From Pyrenophora tritici-repentis (taxonomy: Eukaryota > Ascomycota > Dothideomycetes > Pleosporales > Pleosporaceae), in assembly GCF_003171515.1 (NCBI RefSeq), contig NC_089390.1, positions 4,588,001 through 4,652,000 on the forward strand: 64,000 nt of DNA, given 5' to 3'. The notes under the pieces were generated by a model. The model had not been told where the DNA came from and did not search any database. It worked only from the letters and a program-made list of their open reading frames with translations. Position numbers and translations under genes: made by a program. Shown here in pieces: positions 12,201 to 22,227 of this stretch (position 1 is its first letter; every line of letters begins with the position of its first letter).

Positions 12201-14283
12201 GGAGAGCGTTGAACAATAACATGAAGAATATCACACCTCCACGGGGAAACACACCCTGGGCGTTGTTTGGGAGGTTGTAGAAAAGGGATCCGACAATGAG
12301 AGCCTGGAAGAAAATGCCACCCCACTTGCCAACCAGGGACTGCGGATCGCCAACCATTACGAGGAACTGGCGCTTTGTACATGCCATGACTTGCTCCGGG
12401 AATGATATAGTGAAGTTCTTTTTCTTGGTAGCTTTGGTGCGTGCCTCGTGACGTTGTTCAGCCTGACGTTTGGTTTCCTTCTCAAACTCTTCGATATCCG
12501 CAAAGTTGTTATTAGCTTGTTCGCTATTGGCGAAGGCTTCTCCAAAGGCTGCACCTGTGCGTGGGATACGATCCTCCCACCCTTCCTTGACTTGTCTTTC
12601 GTGTTCATCTGTGACAGATGTCAGGAAGTCACTGGTAGTCCAGCGGTCAGGTTTGACAAAGCCGAGACTCTTGAAGTAGTCGGCAGCTTTCTCGGTGGGT
12701 CCGAAGTAGCAGCATCGTCCCTCGTGGATCAGAAGGACTTTGTCAAAGAGATCATACAAAGACTCTCCAGCCTGATACAAAGCGATTGCACACGAGATCT
12801 GAGCCATGTTGGTTAGAGACCGCAAGCTCTGGACGTATTCTAGAGCGGTACTAGCGTCGAGACCCCGTGTAGAATTGTCCCAGCCTATTTTTGTTAGCCA
12901 TAGTATTGCGGATGAGCTTTTCGTACTTACTCTGAACTGAAGCTTTGGTTATCATGGCCTCTGCGATCGAAACACGCTTCTTTTCACCGCCAGATACACC
13001 GCGGATGAGCTCATTTCCGACCTTCGTGCCAAGTGTGTGCTCGATCCAGAAAAGCTTGGTTACTACGCGTAGGAACTCATTGACGTAATCATTTCGAGAC
13101 TCGCCCTCCTTTCTTGACTCTTTACCTGGGGTTCTTGTCTTCAAAGCAAACTTCAGTGTGTCTTTGACTTTCAGTGTCGCATAGTGTAGATCATCCTCCG
13201 GGTTGTAGAGCACCTCGCTTCGGTACTTCTTGGCCATCTCGTCCGCATCGGTGCCCCCGTAAGAGACCTTGCCCGTGATCTCCTCGAAGCCGTATCGCTG
13301 ATTGCCGATCATTTTGAGGAAAGTCGAACATCCAGAACCCGGGCGCCTGTGGGAATTAGCATGTGTGAAAACAGGTTGGATTGATTAACATACCCAAGAA
13401 CAAGTACCATTTCTCCAGGTCGTATGCAACCAGAGAAGTCATCTAGGATGGTGCGTACTGGAGGCTTGCCAGCAGCCTGGCGCGGTCCTTTGGTGAGGAG
13501 GTTCTTGGTAAATCTGACCGGATCCAGGAACAATGCGCCAACACTTGGCTGCAATGCTGCACCGAGACCCATACCCTTGACCGTCAGGTGCTTGAAGATC
13601 ACACCTTGATGTCTGGTTTTCTCCTCTTCTGATGCCTCCTGTCTCGTACGCCCAAACATCTTCGACATGAGGTTGTTGATTTCATCCTCCTCATCGGGAC
13701 TGTGTCCTGTCGCACCAGTGTTGGTCTTGCTCAAGCCATTGCTCTGGCTCGTTCTACGTCTAGACAACGCACGAAACAAGTCCTCTTCCGTCATAAGTCT
13801 CGAGTTCTTTGAGTTGAAGCTTGGTCTTGTCGCAGTTCCGCTCTTCTTAGTCGCTGTTGGCTCTCCTTCAAGCTCAGAGTCAGATGTGTCATGTTCCAGT
13901 TCCACCTGCTGCTCGACAGGCCCTCCTGACGTCTCATAGATATAGCCGTTACTGCGAGTACGCTCGGTCGTAACACCACCCTGAGTGACTCTGTCTTGCA
14001 ACTGGTGTCCGTTGGTGATATTCCGCGATGTCTGCGCGTCCGTTGACGCTACCGCAGTGGAGTTGCTTGACGCTGAAGATAAACCCGCATCACCTGCACT
14101 GTAGTAATTCTGGCTGACGGTATGGTGTGCACTAGTCCCATTGTGTGGGTATGAAGCGGCAGGATCATTATGTGTTTGTTGTTGTGATCCGATATATGAC
14201 TGTTGGCGACTAGGGTCTGCAGGCGTCTCTATCCACCCCCCAGGAAGATGAGATAGACCGGGAGTTGCATCGTTTGAAGCCAT
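9250..14283 (-). CDS. PDR-type ABC-G multidrug transporter (SNQ2/BFR1-like)
   Basis: A full-size plasma-membrane pump predicted to export hydrophobic toxins, fungicides or metabolites. Five exons join in frame (14283-13394, 13346-12931, 12884-10762, 10704-9459, 9407-9250) to 1610 residues with the reverse order (NBD-TMD)x2. A Ser/Gln-rich N-terminal extension of about 200 residues precedes NBD1. NBD1 carries the degenerate Walker A RPGSGCSTFLKM (Cys for Lys) and the signature VSGGEKKRVS. NBD2 has a canonical GASGAGKTTLLN and the divergent signature LNQEQRKRLT. This complementary asymmetry is the hallmark of fungal PDR pumps. Each NBD is followed by about six hydrophobic segments; the last exon encodes the final TM segment and a Lys-rich cytoplasmic tail. 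No frame damage is seen. The substrate cannot be read from sequence. No secondary-metabolite genes lie beside it. Confidence 0.93.
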
Positions 14284-16033
14284 TACGATGACTTCCGAGG
14301 CCTACAACGGACCAGTTGGCGGCAGTCAAGCACCCAGGCAGTAACCACTAGGGAGAAAGCCGCTACCACGAAGATCGACGATTAACAAAGATAACTAAAA
14401 GAGGCCGTTTGCAGAAGAAATGTGCGACCGGTGCAGCCTTTGTAGGGGATCGAAAAAACGGTATCAGTCGTGCGCTGAGAATATGAACTAGAGCGCAAGC
14501 CTGCGCGAAAAAATTGACTGTTGCTGCCATGCTTTGCGACGCATCGATAGTTGATAGTGCAGTGTTTGAATGGTGATGTCATGTTAACGTGAGTGAGGTC
14601 GGTTGTCGGACCTTAGCCTCGCGTCGGGGGCTGTCAAGGCCGAGACAGTAACCGCGATCGATCCACGATTTTGTCGTATTTATCGTATTTCAGCCTTGCA
14701 TCCAATTGATCTGCTGCCGCTGGTGGAGACGCTAGATGTCCGCGGGGAACTGAGAACACTGCTAGGTTGAGCACGGGGAAAGCTCCCAAGCTTCAAAAGC
14801 AATGTTTGCGCCGGGGCTTTAACTCAACCTGTTTCCCTTGAGCCTTCATTTCTTCCCATAGGCGCAAATGCGCGAAAGGAAAGAATTATGTTGAGGTTAA
14901 GGAACATGCAATTCTTGAGAATCCGATCTATCGTTGCGTCAGCGGACAGCGCCAAGCGATGCTTGTCCTTGCAGCCACTTGGCATCCCTTGCCGCGGCTT
15001 CGCTTTCCAGTATGTTCCTCGCTTTCGCCAATCTTTCCGATGTGATAGTGTGTGCCTGAAATCTGCTTCCAGGGTATAGAGATCGTTCATGACATGGGTT
15101 TTGCAAAGCAGCATGGTCATCCGATGCGGGTGAAGCAATCATGCCAGCGCATGCCCCTACTCAACAACTTTGCCTACCGAAATTCCTTCTTTCAGCAGGA
15201 TCAAATGGCACAGAATTTGACAAATTCCCATCATAGAATATTCTCGATAGGCCTGCTATATTGAATCAGTGGTTAATCCCGTTGTATCCATATGTCACGT
15301 GACCAGCATACGCCGATGCGGCGCAGTCACAGGCAACCAGCGTGTCTGTCAGCGTACGTCAGCGGCACAGGTTGTCACCCAAGACACCTTTCAGAAATAT
15401 GAAGAGTCGAACAACAATACACCCATCACCATCGTGCTCAGTGAAAGCTTTGCCCTTTTGGCCGCAAGTACCTTTGCTTCCTGAGATTTCCCAACCGAAA
15501 AGGAGATATCAATCCGCCATGGCGCAATGCGGCGGGACTTACAATACTCCATCACAATCCGAGCACCCATCTTCCGTCTGTAAGCACACAGGGACGAGGA
15601 TCCCCACATCTCCGCCTTTGACAAAACAACCTAGTATACTCCGCTTCTTCACTATCGCCGTGAATGGTAAACTTATTTTCCTTGTAGTTTCAGACGACGA
15701 ATCCCAACCCTCCCAAACCTCGCTTAGAAAGTCGAATGTGGAAAACAAAGATGACTCCGAGTGGGCCATCATAGAAAAGCCAGTTGTGGATACAAACGAG
15801 GATGAAGATCATACTGCGGCTAGTGGCATATCTAGTCAATTCAAATTGGACCTGGGGTGGGGGGCCTGGAGGACGACCGTATTCAGGTGGGACATCAACA
15901 TACACAAACATTAATTCCGATGGATTTGATAGCGTATACAATATCAAAGAGAAAGATTTGTTGCGTTTATCGAATGTGTGGCTGGAGCAGTGGTGAAGTC
16001 GTGCATGTATTGCCGAGGATAGAAATTGTGCAA
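14284..16033. other. Intergenic region with ABC transporter promoter
   Basis: About 1.7 kb between the ABC transporter start and the first HET gene. The part next to 14283 should hold the transporter promoter. The only sizeable frame is the uncertain one listed at 15342-15914; the rest shows nothing I can name. Confidence 0.5.
15342..15914 (+). CDS. Possible small hypothetical protein
   Basis: An open frame of 190 codons with no recognised domain. Its middle holds a hydrophobic stretch (ILRFFTIAV...LIFLVV) followed by an acidic, Ser-rich part containing EWAIIEKP. It could be one exon of a longer gene or chance coding; possible splice donors (GTAAGC near 15581) exist but I could not build a convincing model. 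It ends about 120 bases from the damaged C-terminal part of the convergent HET gene. No function is proposed. Confidence 0.18.
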   Translation: MSVSVRQRHRLSPKTPFRNMKSRTTIHPSPSCSVKALPFWPQVPLLPEISQPKRRYQSAMAQCGGTYNTPSQSEHPSSVCKHTGTRIPTSPPLTKQPSILRFFTIAVNGKLIFLVVSDDESQPSQTSLRKSNVENKDDSEWAIIEKPVVDTNEDEDHTAASGISSQFKLDLGWGAWRTTVFRWDINIHKH

Positions 16034-16663
16034 TCAATGAAGATGTATCTGAACCACATTCTCTTTCCAGTCGGATGGAGCGTCTTCTCCATCCATTATG
16101 CCATGCACATATGTGTATCCCACAAGCGTGTAGTGATTACTGGGTGTATCTTCTATAGCTCGAATGCAAAACGGTACGTGGCCCCCACAAAGTATGGCAA
16201 TATGATCCCCAGGTAGTGTGTTTGGCGGACCCAACCCAAGGTAGCCATCAGTAGTGAAGAAAAGCCTACGAAGAGTTGTCGATACGAGAAAAGACTGACA
16301 GAAGAGTGCAACTTTATTGTCAATTCCATTTTCAAAGTGAATGATGTCGTTCCAGACGCTGCCAGGCAGCTGAATGAGGAGCAATTTCCAAAAGTCGCCC
16401 GCCAGACTCGTGATGGAAGTGTCGCCGAATCGCCGGAAGACCTTGGACATACCACCAATAGTGCTGAGTTGGTTTGCGTCGGTGGTCGATGTGGGACCGT
16501 CCCACTCCCAACTATCGTTGATGACTGTTCTCCAAAACGCCTCTTTCCAAGCCGGCTCTGTGCCATACCGAATGTTCTCAGGCCTGGCCATTTTGAACCA
16601 TGCTTCCGCGACCGCGGAAATGCTTTCCCAACTATGGTCTGCTTCAGTCATTATCGATCCCAC
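16034..16663 (-). pseudogene. C-terminal continuation of the HET gene beyond an in-frame stop
   Basis: Directly in frame with the HET gene ending at 16664, this 209-codon stretch has the C-terminal signature of fungal HET proteins: a GYLGLGP block, GDHIAILCGG, VPFCIRAIED, and the closing YTLVGYTYVHGIMDGE. It begins GTG GGA TCG ATA ATG right after the TAG, so separate translation is unlikely. I read it as the lost end of the upstream gene, either through a real nonsense mutation or a base error. Confidence 0.7.
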
Positions 16664-17989
16664 CTAAGAGACTCTGTGAATCGGCTCAAAACTATCCGCT
16701 CTCAGGATTTTGCCTGTTCTCGCGACGTTCGCCACGGTACTTCCTGCCGCAGAGAACAATGAGGATCGTGTAGCTCTAGCACCCTCTGCCAGATTGAGAT
16801 GTCGGGATCGTCCTCGGGCAGTCACCCAGGAAGGTAAATCGGGTATCCCAGACGGGGTTGTGCCCATCAGAATCTGCAGTGAAAGTGTCCTCTGGATATG
16901 GTGGAAGATGGCTTGTGCAAAGACTTCTTTCGGAGGAAGATTGTAATCAGGGATTAATGCGGGTATCCCGCGCCAATCTGTGACCAGTCCAAGAAGACCA
17001 TATATTTTGTCACGGACATCGGTCGCATCTCGTAGTGCGGTAAGACTCATGAGTTGTTTCAAGGAGAGACTTCGGCCTTGTGCCCGAGTAGATCGCAGCA
17101 ACTCCACATCGTCATACACGAGTCTTTGTAGATTAGTGAGGATCCGTTCTTCTCTTGGATGTCGGGTGTTGAGTAAGTCCTGGCAACACGAGCTGTGGTG
17201 AACTATTGACTCACTACTTGCATTTGCGAGCATACTCCATGGGGCTGTCATGTTATGGTATGCAACAGTGGCTTTGCGAGCGAGCACGGTCTCTTGTACA
17301 ACCCACGTCCGTGTCCACCAAGGGTTGGATGCCAAAGTACTCATCGCACGAAGAGTCGACTGCCAATTATTTCGGGCGTTCAATTTGCCTTTATCAACGC
17401 TGAAGAATAGTATCTCGTGGAGATGCTTTCCTATGGAACGCAACTTGAGGTATACAAAAAGTCCTAAAACATCTTCTGTATCTTCGTCCTCTTCGTCCTC
17501 TTCCGTCTCTGTAGAATGACTTTCCTCGAAATACGCATTGACCAGTTCCATATCAGTGTTATTTTCTGTCCATTGGTACGTCTGAAGCTGCTCCTTGAGA
17601 GCACCCCATTGACCGCTGTAGCCTAGGCATATTACGACTTCTTCGGCACGACTGTAGATTTCCCCCATGAATCTCACTTGCTGAGACCTTTCATCAGGGT
17701 CTGACTGGTTGATACACACAGCGTCGGCCCATAGTACGAGTTTGCTTTCTGGAGTACGCAATCTTCGTAATGCGGTATACAGACTCAGTGTCAAAGAGGG
17801 TGCTTCACCATCAACGGTAATCGACAATATCTGACTGGCATCGCCCCAAACATATGAGAGAGCTTTATAGTTGGGATAGTCGTCAAATGATACAGTTTCC
17901 AGGTAGGCGTTAATGCCGTCGTCCCAGAGACCAAGGTGTAGATGAAGAAGTCGGATCTCTCGACGTAGGACGTTGAGCTGGGAGTACAT
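16664..17989 (-). CDS. HET-domain protein, N-terminal part (ends at in-frame TAG)
   Basis: Heterokaryon-incompatibility (HET) domain protein; such proteins trigger or regulate programmed death after fusion of unlike hyphae. The start at 17989 gives an early IRLLHLHLG segment, then the HET blocks: YKALSYVWGD (about residue 42), LWADAVCINQSD (about 88) and the R-FMGEIYSRAEEVVICLG block, followed by TRTWVVQETVLA and the RDKIYGLLGL motif near residue 318. The frame stops at a TAG (16666-16664) after 441 codons. The very next codons, in the same frame, encode a typical HET C-terminal region (listed separately), so the intact protein would be about 650 residues, a usual length. The truncated product still keeps the whole HET domain and could be made. 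A small intron removing the stop was looked for and not found. Confidence 0.8.
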   Translation of the reverse strand: MYSQLNVLRREIRLLHLHLGLWDDGINAYLETVSFDDYPNYKALSYVWGDASQILSITVDGEAPSLTLSLYTALRRLRTPESKLVLWADAVCINQSDPDERSQQVRFMGEIYSRAEEVVICLGYSGQWGALKEQLQTYQWTENNTDMELVNAYFEESHSTETEEDEEDEDTEDVLGLFVYLKLRSIGKHLHEILFFSVDKGKLNARNNWQSTLRAMSTLASNPWWTRTWVVQETVLARKATVAYHNMTAPWSMLANASSESIVHHSSCCQDLLNTRHPREERILTNLQRLVYDDVELLRSTRAQGRSLSLKQLMSLTALRDATDVRDKIYGLLGLVTDWRGIPALIPDYNLPPKEVFAQAIFHHIQRTLSLQILMGTTPSGIPDLPSWVTARGRSRHLNLAEGARATRSSLFSAAGSTVANVARTGKILRADSFEPIHRVS

Positions 17990-18490
17990 ATTGATGAACA
18001 GGCTGTGTTTGCTCCCAATTTGGAAACTGTGGAACAGAGACCACCCTCGATCGGCTGTGTAAACGGGAAGCCCTTGTACAGGTGCGGCTGAGCTGCCGCC
18101 TGTTTAGCGCGCCAATGGTTGTGGACTAGTCTGCAACCTCATTGGCCATGAGCGCCCCACGGTTGATATCGCAGGCCTCATTGGGACTGTGCCTCAGCTG
18201 TTGCCTGTGCCAATACACATCATACAGGTAGCACACATTGTTGCTTGGATCTACCATGATCCATTCATTTCCACAGTTCAGCAACGCTAATAGTCATCAT
18301 TGCCCATTGCAAGTCCTTCGCATCGCACAGTGGCCCGACTTGACACGCATCCCCTCCACGAAACCGAGAAAACGGTTTACTTTTCACGACTCTGGCGATG
18401 GCCTTTCAGTATCAACGCCCTTCCTTTCCAACTTAATCAACGGGTTTTCTCTCGGCCGCAGGGTTGGAAGGTTTCTTTTGGGTTTTGGTT
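17990..18490. other. Intergenic region between two divergent HET sequences
   Basis: About 500 bases separating the start of the minus-strand HET gene from the plus-strand HET relic. It may have held both promoters. No coding or repeat structure is supported. Confidence 0.4.
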
Positions 18491-19625
18491 GAAATATACG
18501 ATCGACCAACCGGGGTTACCACCTGCCCTCAACCGGGTATGTCGCACCCCAAGAATATCTGTACAAAAACTTACTCCTGAAGTGTGACGGAGACTATGTC
18601 TATAAACCTCTTGAACGACCATCCAAGCAGATTCGACTCCTCAAACTTCATTCCGGGAGGCCCGGAGACGCATTGACAGCCAACCTAATTGCCGTCGATC
18701 TGGAGAGTGGAACACAATACGAAGCACTGTTCTATGTATGGGGCAGCCTCGACGAAGACTACACGCTGGAAATTGAGAACCGGTTATTACGGATCAGAAG
18801 AACTTATTCCATACTTTCGCCACCTTCAGATCTTCTGAGATCGATAAGTTCATATGGGCCGATGCAATCTGTATCAACCAGGAGGATATGCCAGAGAGAC
18901 TGAAGCAAGTTGACATAATGGGTGATATCTATAGTAGCGCGGCCAAAGTCGTCGTGTACCTGGGGCAGCCCACCGAGCAGACCGAAGCAGGCATGTCAAA
19001 CTTGCAATCTATCATGCAAGACTCCGACCACGCACCATCTTGGTCGACTGTTCCCTTGGCGCAGCTCGAAGAAAGTATCAAGGACATTATCTGCCGCGAG
19101 TGGTTCGAAGGCATGTGGACTGTCCAAGAAGCTGCATTGGCAAGAAGTACTACGCTGCAGTGCGGCCACTACAAATTATATTGGCGCGGCAATTTGCGTA
19201 CTGTGAGGGCGATGGTCTTCCGAATCAAAACCGCGGCGATATCTCCATACTACACCCTAAGCAGCGGACGCCGCAGCACGCTCGATTGGTCCCCGCTTCT
19301 CGATATACTCGAAACACAGTTAAGACAAGCTTCAAGAAGAGAGGGTAAAGCCTTACAGCGAACTACTCTCGATCTTGCGTTCGACTTTCGTGACCGGATT
19401 ACCACCGTTCCCCAAGATAGGTATCTTGCGATCTTGGCAGTGATTGAGAATGATGATGGAGCCCGACTGAAGTTTCGGCCAGACTATACTCTTCCGCTCG
19501 AAGAGATCTATCATCAGTTCGTGGTTGAAATCCAGAGTATCAACGGTATCGGAGATGTTGCGCTGAACAATGAATTATTCTTCGATTTACGAGCCGCTGG
19601 CAAATGTCGTGAAGATAAGTTATAG
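18491..19625 (+). pseudogene. HET-domain gene relic, frameshifted and lacking its C-terminus
   Basis: The reading starts without an ATG in a frame encoding KPLERPSKQIRLLKLHSG and YEALFYVWGS, the opening blocks of a HET domain (about 18593-18745). Near 18800 the homology moves to another frame, which then encodes KFIWADAICINQED, the MGDIYSSAAKVVVYLG block and the WTVQEAALAR block, continuing to a stop at 19625. The switch at the sequence AGAAGAACTTATTC is equivalent to one missing base and is not at a G/C run. After 19625 no HET C-terminal block (GLGP, VPF-LR, VGE-YVHG) can be found before the next gene. No start codon in frame, a frame break and a missing end make this a decayed gene. It lies head-to-head with the other HET gene. 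Confidence 0.72.
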
Positions 19626-20178
19626 AAGTATTACCAGTATCGACATAGTTTCAGGTTATGATAATTCCAAGTATCAAGCAAACCGAAACTCGGACTTCCC
19701 AATTGTGGTGGTATCGTTGCCAGTAGCCGAACTTCTGTATACTCCATCTTCTGTCAGTTCAATAATAACCTATCGAAATGACGCGTTAGTATTACAGCTC
19801 ATGGGCTGGGTGAGAGCTATCATCCGACGACACGTTCGAAACGGATGCTGTCTTCGAGTGCAGAGGCCCGAAAGTAACGGACTTCTAAGACTTGTAGTAC
19901 TTAGTTGAGCACCCCGGGCGAAGCTATTGACGAAGTGAGATGTATGAGTTTTGAGAGGTTGACGCGGCGCCGAGCCATGATCAGCGCTAAGCATCCTTGT
20001 AATTAGTAACTACCTGCGTGCCTCGGGCCGCCAGGGCTGGTGCAGGACATTGAAGTTGCCCACATTGCGAGATGCCGTCAGCGACGCTCACTCAACTTTC
20101 CATATTCCAACCCTTCTCTTGTCGGGTTTTTGTGTCCGGGTTATACGAACAGCGCAGAGACGCGAATTTACAGGCACC
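19626..20178. other. Intergenic region upstream of the nucleotide-sugar transporter
   Basis: About 550 bases. A short open frame continues to 19908 on the plus strand but shows no HET-like or other motif. The right end should hold the promoter of the transporter starting at 20179. Confidence 0.4.
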
Positions 20179-21744
20179 ATGGTTGTGAGGTCTGCTTCCG
20201 GGACACTGGGCGGGATCCCAATGAAGCATCTTTCTCTGGTAACGGTATGCGCACGCTTGTAAATATTGCTCCTATGCAAACAAGCTAATCATTACATAGC
20301 TTACGTTTCAAAACTCGGCCCTTATCCTGGTACGATTGCCCCATATGACGAACCACAGCCGCGGCGCAGCGCAACCACAACACTACTCTAGAGACGCCGT
20401 GCTGAGAGGATCAATGGCTGACGCGACATCAGATTATGCATTATTCGAGGATAATGCCTCAGACTGGCGGCCAAAGATATCACACAAGCACGAGCGTGTT
20501 TCTGAACGAAGTTATAAAATTGGCAATAAGCTTGACCATGGTACAAGACTCGCGAAGGAAAGCTTCTGGGCCATGCTTACATTACACAGGCACTATTCGA
20601 GATGTCTAAAACCCTACCTTCGAATACCACCGTTGCGACCTTGTTCCATACTATGACGACTGCCATTTTTACAAACGAAAGCTGGAAGCTAGCGATACCG
20701 GCTGTCCTATACACGATTCAGAACACCCTTCAATACCTCGCAGTCAGCAACCTCGATGCGGCGACTTTTCAGGTCACATATCAGCTCAAAATCCTGACGA
20801 CTGCCATATTTAGTGTGTTGATGCTCGGAAGGACACTGTCAGCGCGTAAATGGCTTTCATTGCTGCTGCTCATCGTCGGTGTATCCATCATACAAGTACC
20901 GCAAGCCATTTCCGATCCCCTACCACAGGGTGCGGTTTCAGAGCCTTGGATAAAGGCATTAGAGCCATTAAACGACCTTGGTAACAACGTTGCTGCGCGG
21001 ATGGTAAAGCGGTCAGGGTCATATGAAGGCATACATGAGGATCGCGCCGCGCAGGTGCCCCACATGAACCGTAATGTTGGTCTCATGGCTGTTCTGGTTG
21101 CATGCGCGCTATCAGGCTTGGCTGGTGTAAGCTTTGAAAAGATCTTGAAGGACTCCAGCGGTTCCAAAACTACAACGCTGTGGGTGCGCAACTGTCAGCT
21201 TTCCTTCTGGTCGCTCTTTCCATCGCTATTCCTTGGCGTAATATGGAAGGACGGCGAGATCATCTCCAAGACGGGCTTCTTCGTTGGGTACAACTGGGTT
21301 GTGTGGTTAGCCATTGGCTTCCAAGCTGCAGGCGGAGTCATTGTTGCACTGGTTATAAACTATGCGGATAATATTGCGAAGAATTTCGCAACTTCCATCT
21401 CAATCCTCATCAGTTGCATTGCTAGTGTATACTTCTTTGACTTCAAGGTGACGAGATCGGTAAGTATACATGAGCCTGGCAGAGTTCGCGACGCTAACGA
21501 AGCACAGTTCTTCTTAGGTACCTGCGTTGTACTGTTTGCAACTTATCTCTACACTAAGCCTGAGAGAGGCTCGCAAACTTCGACGGCTCGGATTGCCGAC
21601 TTTGAGAAGACGACTGTAGATCGCTCCTACGATGATCAACTGCTAGATAGTAGACCGAAGAGCCCCACACGGTTCCATAGAACGTCCGCATCTACATCGG
21701 AATCCCCGTCGATAGAACGGCATTCCCATAAACGCGACGCCTGA
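20179..21744 (+). CDS. Nucleotide-sugar transporter, SLC35A family (UDP-Gal/UDP-GlcNAc type)
   Basis: A Golgi/ER multi-pass antiporter predicted to bring UDP-sugars into the lumen for glycosylation. Five exons join in frame: 20179-20244, 20300-20329, 20433-20540, 20590-21459 and 21508-21744, giving 436 residues. Family blocks appear in order: KHLSLVTLTFQNSALILIMHY (split over exons 1-3), TSVFLNEVIKLAISLTM, WKLAIPAVLYTIQNTLQY, AVSNLDAATFQVTYQLKILTTA, a late GGVIVALVINYADNIAKNFAT and the final hydrophobic FFLGTCVVLFATYLY. About ten hydrophobic segments are present, with a Ser/Arg-rich cytoplasmic tail. The last intron (21460-21507) is 48 nt and stop-free, so a retained form would add 16 residues; the spliced form matches the family better. 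The exact sugar is not readable. Confidence 0.88.
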
Positions 21745-22227
21745 GCTTTTAGAAATACAAAGCTTACGCGAAAGCTGGAGCTCGAAATCCTGGCTGAGTG
21801 CGTGCTGCAAACTTCTGCTGCTAACATGTGAGAGTGACTTTCGGTAGTCGCTTCTAGCTTACATCGGATTAAAGGCTCTATATGTCGCTATACATGTAGA
21901 CGGCCCCCTGCTTTGCACATGACCCAGGTAGCACACCGGGCGATAGCACGTGAAGAGAAATTGACGCATGTGTAACACTACTGGGTTGAAACGTTCCCCG
22001 AAGATATACGATACCCCTCATAGTAGCAGTTTGCCATGAGTGGAGGTGGCGTTCTGGAGGTTCGTCACGACAGGTCAGGCCGCGCTTTCCTCCATCGTTC
22101 CTTCTCGTTCTGTCCCAACGTCACTCTCTCAGCACGCCATCTTCGACCTCAATTCAGGGAGACTTTCTTTCATCTATCGTCATATCACCATCTATCACAC
22201 ATGTGATCTAGTCTGCATGTAGCCGTT
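21745..22227. other. Intergenic region upstream of the MER3 helicase gene
   Basis: About 480 bases between the transporter stop and the presumed helicase start; it should hold the helicase promoter. Nothing else is supported. Confidence 0.4.
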
